Shown piece after piece: positions 23,941 through 35,535 of a stretch of 64,000 nucleotides of DNA. Within the stretch, counting starts at the first letter, position 1. Every line of letters begins with the position of its first letter. The notes beneath the pieces are model-generated. The model saw only the letters and a program-made list of their open reading frames with translations, searched no databases and was not told the DNA's origin. This stretch comes from Megascapheus bottae (lineage: Eukaryota > Chordata > Mammalia > Rodentia > Geomyidae), in the NCBI GenBank assembly GCA_024803745.1, contig JANJXV010000014.1:1-64000 (forward strand). The letters are read 5' to 3'. Both the position numbers and the translations under genes were made by a program.

Positions 23941-24288
23941 AAGAAGTTAACCAGGAAGCCCTGACATTAATCATTCCAATAGACATTTTAGTCCATGAGA
24001 CCTCCAGTTAACCATCAGAAAACCAGAAGTAGAGCTGTGGCACAAGATGTAGAAAGGTAGCTTTGAGCTGAAGAGCTCAGGGACAAAGCCTATGCCCAGA
24101 GTTCAAGTCTCACCAACACACAAAAGTTATATGAAGCAGGGGCGGAGGGAGAGGGGAATGGGGACCAAAACATGATAAATGCTATCAATAATTGTGAGGT
24201 AATGCACCTTCTATTTGATGAATACAATGTAACCCTTCTGTTAATTACAATAAAAATATGTGAAAAAATAAAAAAGAAGTTAATCAGG
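23941..24288 (+). mobile_element. SINE-L1 chimeric insertion within a 15-bp duplication
   Basis: AAGAAGTTAACCAGG (23941-23955) recurs with one change at 24274-24288. Between them lie a short unassigned stretch (23956-23990), a truncated 7SL/tRNA composite SINE (23991-24115: CATGAGAC, CCAGTTAACCATC, CCAGAAG, GAGCTGAAGAGCTCAGGGAC, CACCAACACACA) and an L1 3' end (24133-24273: ATGGGGACCAAAACATG, AATGCACCTTCTATTTG, ATGTAACCC, AATAAAAATATGTGAAAAA). One insertion of a SINE-L1 chimera is the simplest reading; two separate insertions remain possible. Confidence 0.7.
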
Positions 24289-26370
24289 GATCCTCTTACA
24301 CTGGATGCCTATACATATTTTAAATAAAAAGGCTAAAGGCATATTTGCATTGTTGATTCGATGTTACATTTACTTAACCTAATTTAGTTATATTTTAACA
24401 AGGCACATAATGTGATCTGTCAGATAATCAGAAATAGGGGTGACAGAATTATAAAAGTTCTGTCATATGCCAAAATAAAACCAGTAAAGATCAATACATG
24501 ATCTTTTCCTCATTTCACCAAGTTGAAGACATTTAAGATTATACTTTCTCACTGCTACAGAGAAATAGCGATAAATTTTGTTGCAATAGCAAGCACATGG
24601 ACAGTTTTCAAGGGGATTTGTTTTACAGGAATAAACCCATTGCTTCTAATGTCATGTATCTACAATTCGGTTTTATTTGTCTTATTTTGGCACATGGGTA
24701 GTGTGAAAGAAAGGAACAATTTCTGTCTACAGTCATTGGTTCTGTGACAGAAGGAAAAAAAAGCACATTGTACACACACATCATGCTAAAAGCATGTGGC
24801 CACCAGTGCTTCAGTGCTATTGACTCCGATATTTGAAAGGCCAGTTTTGTAGACATCTTTAATGAAGTCTCTTTCATTTGGGATGTGTCAATTACTAAAG
24901 TCAAGATGATAATTCTTGTTTTTATATGAATTATTTGGTGTTGAATTTTGTTATTCATTATGAAACTTGAAAACAGTACATAACTATATAGTCTATCATT
25001 CATTAGAATTTGATAGAATAATTTTCAATAATTGAATTTTGTCATTCAATTAGATTTACCTTCCTCTTGAGTTTACTCATAAAAATATGTACATTTTGTC
25101 CTATTGTTTAGAAGATTCACAAATAATTAATTATACCAGACACTGATGTACAAGAAGGCTGACTCATCTTAGTAATATTTTCAAGAAAGATATTCAGAGA
25201 CAAAGATGCAATAATTTTTGTAATTTCATGCAGATTTGCAGGGGAAAGTGACAATTTCATGGTAACATCTAGGGAAATGTGATGATTTCATGCAGATTTA
25301 ACCCACTGCCCCTAAACCATCTGCAAACATACATGAATATATAAATAGACAGCTTTCTATAAAAAATTAATACCCTAAACCTTAAGATAAAAGGAAAGAG
25401 AACTTTGAAACATAATATGTTTGATCCAAAGGAATGAGTTATAAAACTCTTGAAGAAAAAATTATCAATATGGATTTCTGTAAAAATCACTTAAAATAAA
25501 ATCAATACAGTACTAATAAATTTCTAGTTCAATTTTAGTCCTAAACTAGTTTTCCATAAGTCAGTTGAACTATCACCTAAGAACTTAGCTTATACTATCT
25601 ATTAAATGTTTACTATTGATACAATCCTAAATGGGATACTCAGTTAATTTTAAATGATTTTGTACTGTGATATGACAACTCACCTAACTGTGACAAAAAG
25701 TAGAGTTTTTGCTTTGTGTGTCATTCACTAGGACATGAGTAGCCAGACCTTCAATTTCAATCTTTACCCCATATTATAACATAGACCAATAAGGTCCAGA
25801 TAACAGTTTTAAGGTCTGCTAAAATAGTGACAAGTTTATCTTTGTACACAAAATAAAACTTAATTCACTTTGATATAGAAAAATCTATAAAGCAATGCTT
25901 TCAGCTTTACTATATTCACATGTACAGTACTGCACACTTAATATCCATAAATCTCTGCAAGAACAATTTACATTTAAAATCACAACTACAAGGTTTTTTA
26001 TCTTTCTATGACAAAAAGCGTAGTAAAGCAAAATTTGTAGTGATAAAAAATTTCAAGTTTTCTTAAATAATTGCAATGTAATGTAATTTCAGCAATTCCT
26101 TTTCCATATAATTCTCCTTATAACACTTGAAATTGATCTGGGGAATTATTTTCTCTGCCAGAACCTTTTTTTTTTCTCAAGAGATGACCAATTTATTAGT
26201 AACATGTGAAAATAATTAGTGATAACAAAAACTACATTATAAATATGATTATCAAACACAGCATTTAAACCAAGATGTTAGCTACACAATGTTTTTGTAA
26301 GAAATTTGAAATGGAAACCACTCTGGGAAGAAGAAACAGTCTCTCATAATTTCTCCTTATAAAACTTAGA
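24289..26370. other. AT-rich intergenic DNA, no gene seen
   Basis: An open frame of 126 codons on the minus strand (24623-25003) has no recognisable domain and is attributed to chance in AT-rich DNA. Confidence 0.5.
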
Positions 26371-26375
26371 GCAAT

Positions 26376-26425
26376 TCCTTCCCTTCCTTCCTCCCTCCCC
26401 CCTTTCCTCCTTTCCTTCCTTGCTT
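26376..26425. repeat. CT-rich (CTTC/CTCC) simple repeat
   Basis: A pyrimidine tract of degenerate CTTC and CTCC units. It sits beside the SINE that follows and may derive from that element's A/G-rich tail on the minus strand. Confidence 0.85.
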
Positions 26426-26429
26426 CCAT

Positions 26430-26700
26430 TTTTGTGACAGTACTAGGGTTTGACCTCCTGTTTTATTCTCATTTGGCTATTTTGTTCAAGGCTGGTACTC
26501 TACTATTGGAGCCTTACCTCTCAATAAAGTATTTTTGATGCATCATTGGAGATAAGTCCCATGCGCTTTGCTGCCTCCACTAACTTTAAACTATGATCTT
26601 TAGACCTCAGCCTCCTGAGCAGTTAGGAAGTATTGAGTCTATCATTTTAATGCAGGCACGTGCTACCAGCACCTCATTTTGCTGTCTCATCTGGTTTCAA
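26430..26700 (-). mobile_element. Old composite SINE (ID half plus B1-like half)
   Basis: On the minus strand the 7SL part shows the complement of CTCAGCCTCCTGAGCAGTTAGG and CAGGCACGTGCTACCA. The ID-like part appears as the complement of ACTAGGGTTTGACC and TACTCTACTATTGGAGCC. The arrangement is like rodent B4 elements. It is strongly diverged. Confidence 0.7.
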
Positions 26701-26958
26701 CTTGTGAGAAGCCAGAACCTTTTAAATGAAGTTCTTCTGTGACTAAAATTCCCTTGTGAACAAAAAATATAGTCTGGAAAGCCAAGTAGTCCAAAAGTGC
26801 ATGATCAAGTCCAAGCAAGAAGGCTGAGGAATGGAGTCAGATTGTGTTGTAGGAAGAATGGAAAACTCAGTAAATACTATGTTTGGAAATAATGTTGGGT
26901 TATGTTCTTATTTAATGTTTAATGTCACTTTATTATATAGAGGTAAGTACGCATAGAT

Positions 26959-27185
26959 ATAAATAAACAAGGTTAGGAATTTGCCTAGTGGTAGAGTGCT
27001 TGCCTAGCTCACACGAAGACCCTTTTGGGATTCCTCCATACTATATCCATAGAAAAAGCCAGAAGTGGTACTGTGGCTCAAGTGGTAGAGCCCTAGTCTT
27101 GAGGAAGTCCAAAGACAGTGCTCAGGCACTGAGCTCAAGCCCCAGGACTGGCAAAAATAAAAATAAAAAACAAATAAATAAACAA
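26959..27185 (+). mobile_element. Dimeric tRNA-derived SINE
   Basis: The body spans about 26971-27166: GGAATTTGCCTAGTGGTAG, a degraded box B, AAAAAGCCAGAAGTGG, CTCAAGTGGTAGAGC and CCCCAGGACTGGCAA. The tail is A-rich with AAAT and AAAC units. The 12-mer ATAAATAAACAA occurs on both sides (26959-26970, 27174-27185), a plausible though low-complexity duplication. Confidence 0.93.
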
Positions 27186-27624
27186 ATGAAGAAACAATTT
27201 CATTAGGTATATAGCGGGCCTGCCCTGAATGCTAGACTTGAAAGCTTGAAGTGCTAGCAAACTGTCATGTGCTAGTATGGCTCAAGTAGAACATCTACCA
27301 AGCAAATTCAAAACACTAAGACAAAATTATGTATGCTAAAATGGTAAGGGAAGAGGACAAATTTCAGAATTGGGAAGTGTTATTGCTACAAGGCTATTAT
27401 AAGAATCAAAGTTGTCTATAAATGATTATAAAGAAACATTATAGCATAAAGCAGGAAGTATCACTATAAGTAAAGATTTGACATTTTACAAATTTTAGTA
27501 ACATGATGATAGAGTTTTGAATGAGAAGGAAACAAAAGTTATTATTAATGAATTCAGCTAAATAACTGAGAAAAAATTTAGGAAATACAGAACCTGTTCC
27601 AGAAAGTGACTCCTTATTTTGACT

Positions 27625-27945
27625 ATACTAGGCTTTAAACTCAAGGGCACCCACTTGCTAGGTAGTCATCTACTATTTGAGTCATGTTTCAGGCCCCATT
27701 TTTCACCATTTTTAAATATAGTATCTCACTCCCACCCAGGGCCTACACTTGAATCACAATAGGCTTACTTTAGCCTTCTGGTATTGTTGGGATCACAGAC
27801 CTGTGCCACTCCATTCCTCTATCCTCCCATGAACATGCAATCTCACAGACCTTCCTACACAGGCTGTCCTGGAACTTTAATCCTTCCAAACTCGGCCTCC
27901 CATATGTTTTAGGGTTACAGATACACATAATTGTGCTCAGTTACG
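27625..27945 (-). mobile_element. Two old SINE units (ID+B1-like, then B1-like)
   Basis: 27625-27812 carries the minus-strand ID-like signature (TTTAAACTCAAGGGCACC, ATTTGAGTCATG) and a B1-like part (TTGTTGGGATCACAGACCTGTG). 27836-27945 is a second B1-like monomer (CCAAACTCGGCCTCCCATA, GGGTTACAGATACACA). Both are strongly diverged. Confidence 0.65.
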
Positions 27946-28137
27946 GATTGAAAAGAGGTGGTCTTATAAACTTATGTTTGTTTTTGGCCCAACCTTGTCT
28001 CTAACATTAATTATTCTCATCTCAACTACCCAAGTATCTAGAATTACTGGTGTTGAAGTTAGGTGTGGCACCTGACTTCTGATAAGAATTTTATTGTACA
28101 ATTCAATTAAGTTCCAACCATCATAAAAACAGCTTGC

Positions 28138-28402
28138 ACAAGCTGTTCGCGGTGCCTCACACCTGTAATCCTCCTCCTCAGAAGGCTGAAATCTGAGGAT
28201 CAAGGTTCAAAGCCAGCCAGGGCACAAAAGAACCTAGGACTCTTATCTCCAGTTAACCCCTAGAAAACGGGAAGTGGGGCTTGGCTCAAGGATAGGGCAG
28301 TAGCCTTGAGCTGAAGAGCTCAGGGGCAGTACCCAGGCCGAGTTCAAGCCCCATGACTCACACACACACACACACACACACATACACACACACACATACA
28401 CA
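28138..28402 (+). mobile_element. 7SL/tRNA composite SINE with (CA)n tail
   Basis: In order: GGTGCCTCACACCTGTAATCC, CAGAAGGCTGAAATCTGAGG, GGTTCAAAGCCAGCCAGGGC (7SL-like or B-type half), CTCCAGTTAACCCCTAGAAAA linker, then a tRNA-like half with GAGCTGAAGAGCTCAGGGG and GAGTTCAAGCCCC. It runs straight into about 25 CA units (28354-28402, two CATA breaks), so the microsatellite is the expanded SINE tail. Confidence 0.88.
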
Positions 28403-28609
28403 ATTGCTCAATTCTCAAAGGTGGAAAGGTTTTAAAATTTGATAATTCTCTACATAAATGAACATATGAAATCATATTATATAACAATTTAACTATAACA
28501 CTACTATAGCTTATGTTTTACTGTACTGTTTGCAGTTATTTCTTTTTTTCTTTCTTTTTATCCCCCTCTGATTTATTCCCTGTGACACTGTTTGTGATTT
28601 CTGTACCCA

Positions 28610-28855
28610 TTGTCTTATTTATAAATCTGAGAAAGGACAGAAGAACACAAAAACCATGGGAAAAAGGGTGAACCAGTGTAACAGTGATACTAGACACTAT
28701 GCTGAAAACGAACACTACAGTTTTGGGGGGAGGGGAATTAGGGTGTGGTCGTGGATGAAAATGAGGGACAGGCTAACACTGTTCAAAGAGAAATGCATTA
28801 ATTACCTTGCTTATGTAATTGTAACCCCTAGAAAGCAGATAGTCAAGAAACTTTA
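28610..28855 (+). mobile_element. Old LINE-1 3'UTR fragment, second type
   Basis: It shares ordered blocks with 47745-47960: AAAAAGGGTGAAC, AACAGTGATAC, GGGGAATTAGGG/GGATGG-type, ACACTGTTCAAAG...AATGCATTAATTACC and ATTGTAACCCC. This 3'UTR differs from that of the common copies, marking an older lineage. Confidence 0.65.
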
Positions 28856-28859
28856 GTAC

Positions 28860-29975
28860 CGATTGAAATCATTAATTCACATTCTTTTATATATATTCTT
28901 ATCAATCTCTGAAAATCTGAAATTATTCTTTACATTCTGTGACTATGAAGGGGGAAATGATACTGATTTATTCCTTATATTAATTTTACACTTAAAATCC
29001 ACTTATAACTGACATTTTCATAATATGGTTTTAATATGCTGTGGATAGCATATACTTGGCTGGTCTGTCTTGTTAACTGATAGAGCTGGCTGAATTGCTC
29101 ATTGCATAAAGTTGAAACAGTCAAGAAACTGAAAAAGACAAAATTAGGCTAATATTTTAGATTTCTGTTGCAAAAATGAAGTAAATGAATAGTCATCCTG
29201 GTGTTTGGATTTTGTTTGAAATGTTACATGTGACATTTTCTAACAAAAGTTGTAATTAATGTCATGTCTGACACTGTCACATTGAGTTGGAAACTTCACT
29301 GGATATCTGTCAAAATCAAAGTAACTGTCACAATTCAACATTAAAAAAAACTATTTTAAAGAATTTCCTGTGTACTGATGTTAAGTCAAACCCATAATTA
29401 GTCAGCTAACAGGCAGAAGTTCAGAAGAGAAAATTAATTATTTTTACCCCCAAATAATTTTGCTTTACCCTTTCTTGAGATATTTTTAAAATGTGACTTT
29501 GCAAATGGAACAACTGACAAAGATGGCTCTACTAGTACTTTTATATCATTACTATTAACTTCTAAGAGGCAAAAGCCATTTATTTCACACCAAGTGCCAT
29601 CTCAGATGTCTGCCAAAAATTGTAGCATTTATTCCATATAACTTTTCTGTCTTATGGACAATATGTTAACCCATTCAGGCTCTGACTATTGAGACTCTAC
29701 GAAGGGATTTAACACAGTAAGAATAGGAATTATAGACTAACTCTAAGACAAGGAAGTTGACCTGGCCAGTGAAGGCAAGTTTATTGTTTGTGTATTGCAA
29801 GCACACTGTAGGTTTTTCTTTATTCCACAAGCAAAAAGAGTTAAAATGAAATAGAGAATTCAATTTGAATAAAACTTCTTACAATATAGTTGATGCTTCT
29901 CAGGCCTCTGTCTGAGACAGCTTAAGAGAAATTATAAAGGAACATAGAAGAAATTTTGTTATGACCTTGAGAAAA
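28860..29975. other. AT-rich intergenic DNA, no gene seen
   Basis: Nothing supported; short chance frames only. Confidence 0.5.
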
Positions 29976-30693
29976 TCATTTTATTTCCTTTTTTTTGAAT
30001 TTTTTTTATTGTAATTAGTAAAAGGGTTACATGATATTTGCCAGATAGAAGGTGCATTAATTCACATACATTGATACCCTTTCGCATGTCTTGTTACTCA
30101 TTTCCCTCCCCCCCACACCCCCCACCCATCTTGGTTTTCCCCCCTTCCCTATCAAATTTCAAATAACCAAATACAAATAAATTCAATATATCAGATAACA
30201 AAGTGAGATACTATAACAATATGAGATAACCAAGGGACAGCAAAGGAGATGAGAGACAACATAGTACATTAAGGACAACAATCATTCATTATATGGCTTT
30301 TGTTTCAATATCCTGGAGGTCCTTTCAATTAGCTTCACATTATATGGCCTTATGTATCAAGATTTTGCTCTATTGCAGATCTCTGCTAGTAGAGCCCAAG
30401 GTTTCTACTGATTATGACGAATGAGGGCAACCATTGAGCCTAAGTTCCTCTGAGTCTGGCTTACTTCACTTAATATGATTTTTTCTAAGTCTTTCCATTT
30501 CCTAACAAATGGGGCGATGTCAGTCTTTCTGACAGCAGCATAGAATTCCATTGTGTACAAATACTGAGCTGATTCAAAACTTTGGAAGAGTAGCAGGCTA
30601 TAAAATCAACCCTCAAAAATCAACTGCCTTCCTTTACGCCAACAGTGAGAGGAACGAGGCAATAATCAGGAAAGAAACTCATTTTATTTCCTT
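29976..30693 (-). mobile_element. Twin-primed LINE-1 with 5' inversion and target duplication
   Basis: A perfect 15-bp duplication TCATTTTATTTCCTT flanks the element (29976-29990, 30679-30693). From the right on the minus strand: an inverted piece (30561-30678, which reads ORF2 on the plus strand as LIQNFGRVAGYKINPQKSTA, the region just after RT FADD), then the sense 3' piece (30560 down to 29991) with the ORF2 end, 3'UTR and A-rich tail. This inverted-then-sense order inside one duplication is the recognised product of twin priming. The junction is near GTACAAATACTG. Confidence 0.95.
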
Positions 30694-31049
30694 AATTCCA
30701 CATCATTTTTCTTCAGAAATGTGTTTTCCCCCTTTAACTTAAGGTTTACAAGAGCAAAATACTATATCTATATTACCAGTACACTAGATATAAGAATTAT
30801 TTTGGAAATTAAATATAATTTCAGATATGCTTGAAAAATTTAATGCTATATATCCTATTTAAAGATTGAAATATGTCTCATGTGGGATACCTGACAACCA
30901 TCATTTTCTTTCATTATTTAGAGGGAGCAAGGATATGAGTTAAATGGTATTACTGAATACATAATTGATTCTCTTGGTATTGGTGAAAGTGGTCTTCTTG
31001 GAAGGATGGATTTTTAAGTGATTGACTTAGGAATATATTTATGCTTACA

Positions 31050-31305
31050 AAATTTAGAAAAGAACCTACCATTTCTTTTGAAAGGACACAGAGGAGGATT
31101 GAAAATAATGAGGGTTGGGCTCTCAGGATGAAAGTAGTACCCAGTAAGAAGAAACAGCTGAGAGATTCAATCCCTGATCCATGTGAGACAACAGAAAGAA
31201 GAGGGAGCCCTGCAAACTCAGAATATGGTCCTGGACTTTCCAGACTTTAGAATCATGAGCAGATAAGTTTTTGTTATTTAAGCAATACAGCCTATATTAC
31301 TCTTT
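31050..31305 (+). mobile_element. Probable MaLR/MLT1-like LTR remnant
   Basis: GAAAGGACACAGAGG, CATGTGAGACAACAGAAAG, TCCTGGACTTTCCAGACTTTAGAATCATGAG and TTTTTGTTATTTAAGCAATACAGCCTAT follow, with many changes, the 3' half of ancient mammalian MaLR-type LTRs. No internal coding part is seen. Confidence 0.55.
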
Positions 31306-34260
31306 TTAAAAGAATGAGCAGACTAAATTATAGCATTTAATTCAATTGGCATCACAATTTTTTGATGATAGAATGATATAAATGGAGATCTTATTGGGAA
31401 TCTTAAGAGTTGAGGAGAAAAATAGGTTTGCCAAAACTTCAGTGTATTTACTGATTGAATGATAGTATCCAAATAAATATATCTTGATCATCAAGGAGCC
31501 AACCTTGGAGCCAACCGAGGAGTTCTAAACATGAAGCCTTGTTCTATTATTCCTTTCAAGTTCATATGAGTCTATAATAGTTCAGAATAAAAACTTCAAT
31601 TTAGTAAGGCTATGGTGAGAAGGAGTTTATTTATAGGATCTAATATTTCTACCAAGAATCAAAAGATTTAGATAATTAGAAACAAACCTTCTAAGTCACA
31701 AAGTTTAGGAAGCAAGAGTTCTCATTTGTGTACTTATTAAAGAGAGAGGTTGGTTTAGAGAAAAACAATTCAAATCCATCTCTTTTTAAGAAAATTTTCT
31801 TTTAAGAATAATCAGGAATCTTAAATGGAGTCCTATCTTAACAAATTGCCTGAGATTTAACAGTTGAGATTTTTTTCTCTTTTTATAAGATATTATATAT
31901 ATAACAAAATTCTCTTCAAAGTGTTTCAACCAATGTAACAAAAAGAATGAAATTCTTTTGCTGTAGATGATTTAAAACTATAAAATATTAACTATTATAC
32001 TAAATAAAAATGACCATCTTTAGAATGGAAAATAAATGTGTCTTCTGGTAACAAACTAACTAAATATAACAGTAGTGGAAAAATACATGGTTCCCCTTAA
32101 AAGTATATCACTTGTCAAAAGGCAGAAAAGGAAGAAAAGCAGCTGAACTCTCCACTGTTCTGTTTATTATATTATTTTTACCAAGTAAATTTCCATTAAG
32201 TCTTGGTGTTATGGGCTGATTTCACAGCAGGATCACCCACAAACAGACTTTAGAAAAGAAAGAATTGTCTTTTTTAAAAGTGTAAAAGAATCCATGCATC
32301 TATTGATTTTCTTGTCTTTCCCTTCAAATCCTTTGAAATATGATCAAAAAAGTGTCTCTATTTTATATACCACAATTTCCTTTTAATAGCTTTTTCTCCA
32401 CAACAGAGTCAGAGCTCTGCCTTTCTAACTAAAGAGGAAAAGGCTGTCTCAGTGGAAAAAAAAAATAACAGCCATCTAAGCCAAGCCACCAGCCACCATT
32501 AAACATGTGAACATTTGAAAGGTCAGAGAAAGGCTGTTCCATGACTCAATTCTTTGTCTTAGCTCCTCTATTTAGCAAATCTGACTGGCCAAGGAACTAG
32601 GTGACATGGTTTCTTGTTTTTTCTCATCTGCTAGTCAAAACTTCCCTCTTCCATTTCTTTTTATTTTTCACTTATTTGCTTTCTATCTCTGATGTACCCT
32701 TGCAATTCCAGAGCCTCCCAATTCTAACAATCTTCTAAAAATTCATAAAATATTTGAGTTCTTAAAACATGTGTTTTAGTTTCTGATCTTTTGAATTCCA
32801 CCAGGAAATCCTTGCCAAAAGATGTCAATTCACCTAACATGGAGAAATTACCAGATATAGGAAATTTGCTCCCTCACAAAAGCTTCTTTGAAATTATTTT
32901 TAGGCAGCTCTGACAAGTACAAATAGCTTTGTAACATTCCTAGTAGAAATATATGCCTAATGCTTCCAAGTCTAGTTGTTGGGGATATTCAAGAAAAGTT
33001 AATCCCTCTCTTATTTGACAGTATATATAATACTTGAAGACAGAAAGTATGCCTGCATTCTGCCTTTTCCTTCTATCTATCCTGTCTTCTCAATCTAATT
33101 TCTTTTGGAATAGTTTGAGTTATTTTAAATACTTCTATAAATCTTTGCATGTGCTTGACACTCTGTAATTAGAATGTTCTCTGTTTAAAGGACTGTGCCC
33201 TGAGACCCATAATTACAGTATGAGGTAAACATGAGTGGAATCAAACATTGTCTTTATAGCTTAATAATTCCATGTACTTTACAATTATCTCATTGTTTTT
33301 GCCTTACTTTCACTTGTGAAATACCAAAAATGTATATCTTGCAAGGATTTCAAGTCTATTAAATGTGTTCATCTATGCAAAGAATTTAAACACTGGCTGC
33401 AAGATAGTATTTAATGATTTTTAGATATTATCATCATCACCTTCATCAGCATCACTAATACACTCTTAGATGTCACTGATGACAGAAAATGATCACCACT
33501 CACATTTTATCTTCATCCTTTTCAAAGTGGCATAATATATAACTTTAATAACATTTTAACTCAAATATATAAGAATTTAAAAAACTGGACTGTGGTTAAT
33601 CCCAAGGAATTACATAAGAAGTTTCTCTTGAAGCCGAGATTAAATAGTGAAATTATATTAGGACAGGGAATTGCTAGAATTTTTTTAACAAGATATGTGC
33701 TCTTCAAATGCCTATTAGTCCTGCTTAACTACAGCAAAATTATAAATATATATAAATGTGTATGTATATATATATATATATATCTGTGAATAGGTGAAGA
33801 TAATTTTGGAAAGGTTGACTAATAACACCCCAATTATGGAAATGTCTTAGGTTCAGGTACAGCAAGACTTGTAAGTTTTAGGGACAGTAACAGGGAGAAC
33901 AGGGAATCAGCTATTGGTGTCTAGAAGTTATACCTCACTACCTCTGGAGTTTTCAGTTTTTTTATTAGTATTTTGTATTTATTAGTTTTACTTAAATTTT
34001 CTAAATCCTATCATTATAAGAGGCCATATAGCCACATTAACAAAAGGCAAGGGGTTGACACCAAATAAAACTGAATTGTAAACTTCATTAATTTCCTCTG
34101 GGAAAAGTTATTAAACCATCTCACTTTCTTCATCTTTTTCAGTGCAAAAAATGTCTGGGGAAAGAAAATTATTGTTTCTAAGGAGAATAAATGGACATTA
34201 TTTTTATAGGGAGGGGATGAAAATATAAATTGTTAAAGTAAATGGGCATTAAAGAAAGTT
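31306..34260. other. AT-rich intergenic DNA, no gene seen
   Basis: About 3 kb, apart from a short (TA)n run at 33765-33783. The section 32380-32640 is less AT-rich and could be conserved non-coding DNA, which only a cross-species alignment would show. Confidence 0.45.
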
Positions 34261-34266
34261 ATCTTT

Positions 34267-34457
34267 GGGCCTGGAGTTTGGTCTAGTGGTAGAGTGCTTG
34301 CCTAGGATGTACAAAGACCCAGATTTGATTCCTTGGTACCACATACATGGAAAAAAAAGCCGGAAGTGGTGCTGAGGCTCAAGTGGTAGAGCTTTGGCCT
34401 TGATAAAGCCCAAGGACAGTGCTCAGGCCCCGAGCTCAAGCCCAGGACTGGAAAAAA
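34267..34457 (+). mobile_element. Dimeric tRNA-derived SINE
   Basis: GGGCCTGGAGTTTGGTC, GTGGTAGAGTGCTTGCC, box B-like AGATTTGATTCC, AAAAAAAAGCCGGAAGTGG, CTCAAGTGGTAGAGC and CCCAGGACTGGAAAAAAA. It is a moderately young copy. Confidence 0.94.
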
Positions 34458-34459
34458 AC

Positions 34460-35535
34460 ATATATATTTATGTAATACTACTATATTGCTATCTATATTT
34501 GAGTCCCTTCAAATGATACTTTTTTTTTTCTGGTAAAGCTGCTTTAATGGATATAGTCCCTTTGCCTTTCAATATGTATTCCAGATGTGGCCCCTTTTCA
34601 GTAGAGAAGGTTATGTGATCAGTTGTTATTGCAGGTTATAGGCAATATGACTTAAAGGAGCAATGACACTAGTCTTCTCACAATTTTGCCTAGGGAAAAC
34701 CTAAATGAACTCCCTAAATCATCTTTGGCTCTGTTGTTAAGGAAATTCCAGACTTTGTCAATAGCAACCATAGATTAAATTATTAAATATCTATACCTGA
34801 ATGTAGATCTTGCTTTTTCTCCCAGACCTACCTAAGCATGCCCTCTAAAAGAAGTTTTAGATAGAATTACAGAGCTAGCAGAACTCTTACAGAAAGAGGA
34901 ATTGTACTTAGCTATCTGGGAAGACAAGAAACCCTCCCGTATCTAGACAACAGCCTGCTACCATCAGTAATGGAGAGAGCCACCCCATAATCATAAGTGA
35001 TTTCAAAATGCAAAACAGAGAGAAAGATGTCTCATCAAGCCTATCCTTCAGAAACTTACCCAGGCTCTACCAAATGTCCTAATGTGGAGAAGGAAAGATG
35101 GGCCCTATCGGTGGATCAACATAGCCACAAAGCACTGTTACTTACAGATGTAGCCAACTGTCCTTCAACTCTCCATTAGCTATTCCACCCAGTTTCATTT
35201 CTTCAGACATACTATTATTAGGAGTGACACCATCGCATCGAAAATGCCAGTTCTCTAATGTGTAATGACATTTCTGGAAGTACTATCTAAGAAATACTCT
35301 ATGAAATTGCCTTTTGGAGGCCAGGTCAGTAACTGAAAGGATACAAAAGGTAGATGTGAAAAAATAATATTTTATTACATGAACAGAAATTGCCATAACT
35401 TGAAATCTGGAACTGAATCTTATACTACTTCATTTACTTGTCAACAAATAGAATAGGAAGCGAAAAAAAGAGTGTGTCATTTCGTTCTGTAATCTGCAAG
35501 AGCAAAAAAACTCTGGATATAAACACATTAGTATT
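34460..35535. other. Unique intergenic DNA, no gene seen
   Basis: The stretch 34860-35240 is relatively GC-richer than its surroundings, but the 60-codon frame in it (34997-35179) has no recognisable domain. Confidence 0.45.

Noticed and set aside
24623..25003. 126-codon minus-strand frame
   Set aside because: No recognisable domain, AT-biased chance composition, no exon or promoter context visible.
31041..31250. 69-codon plus-strand frame
   Set aside because: It overlaps the MaLR-like LTR remnant and has no coding support.
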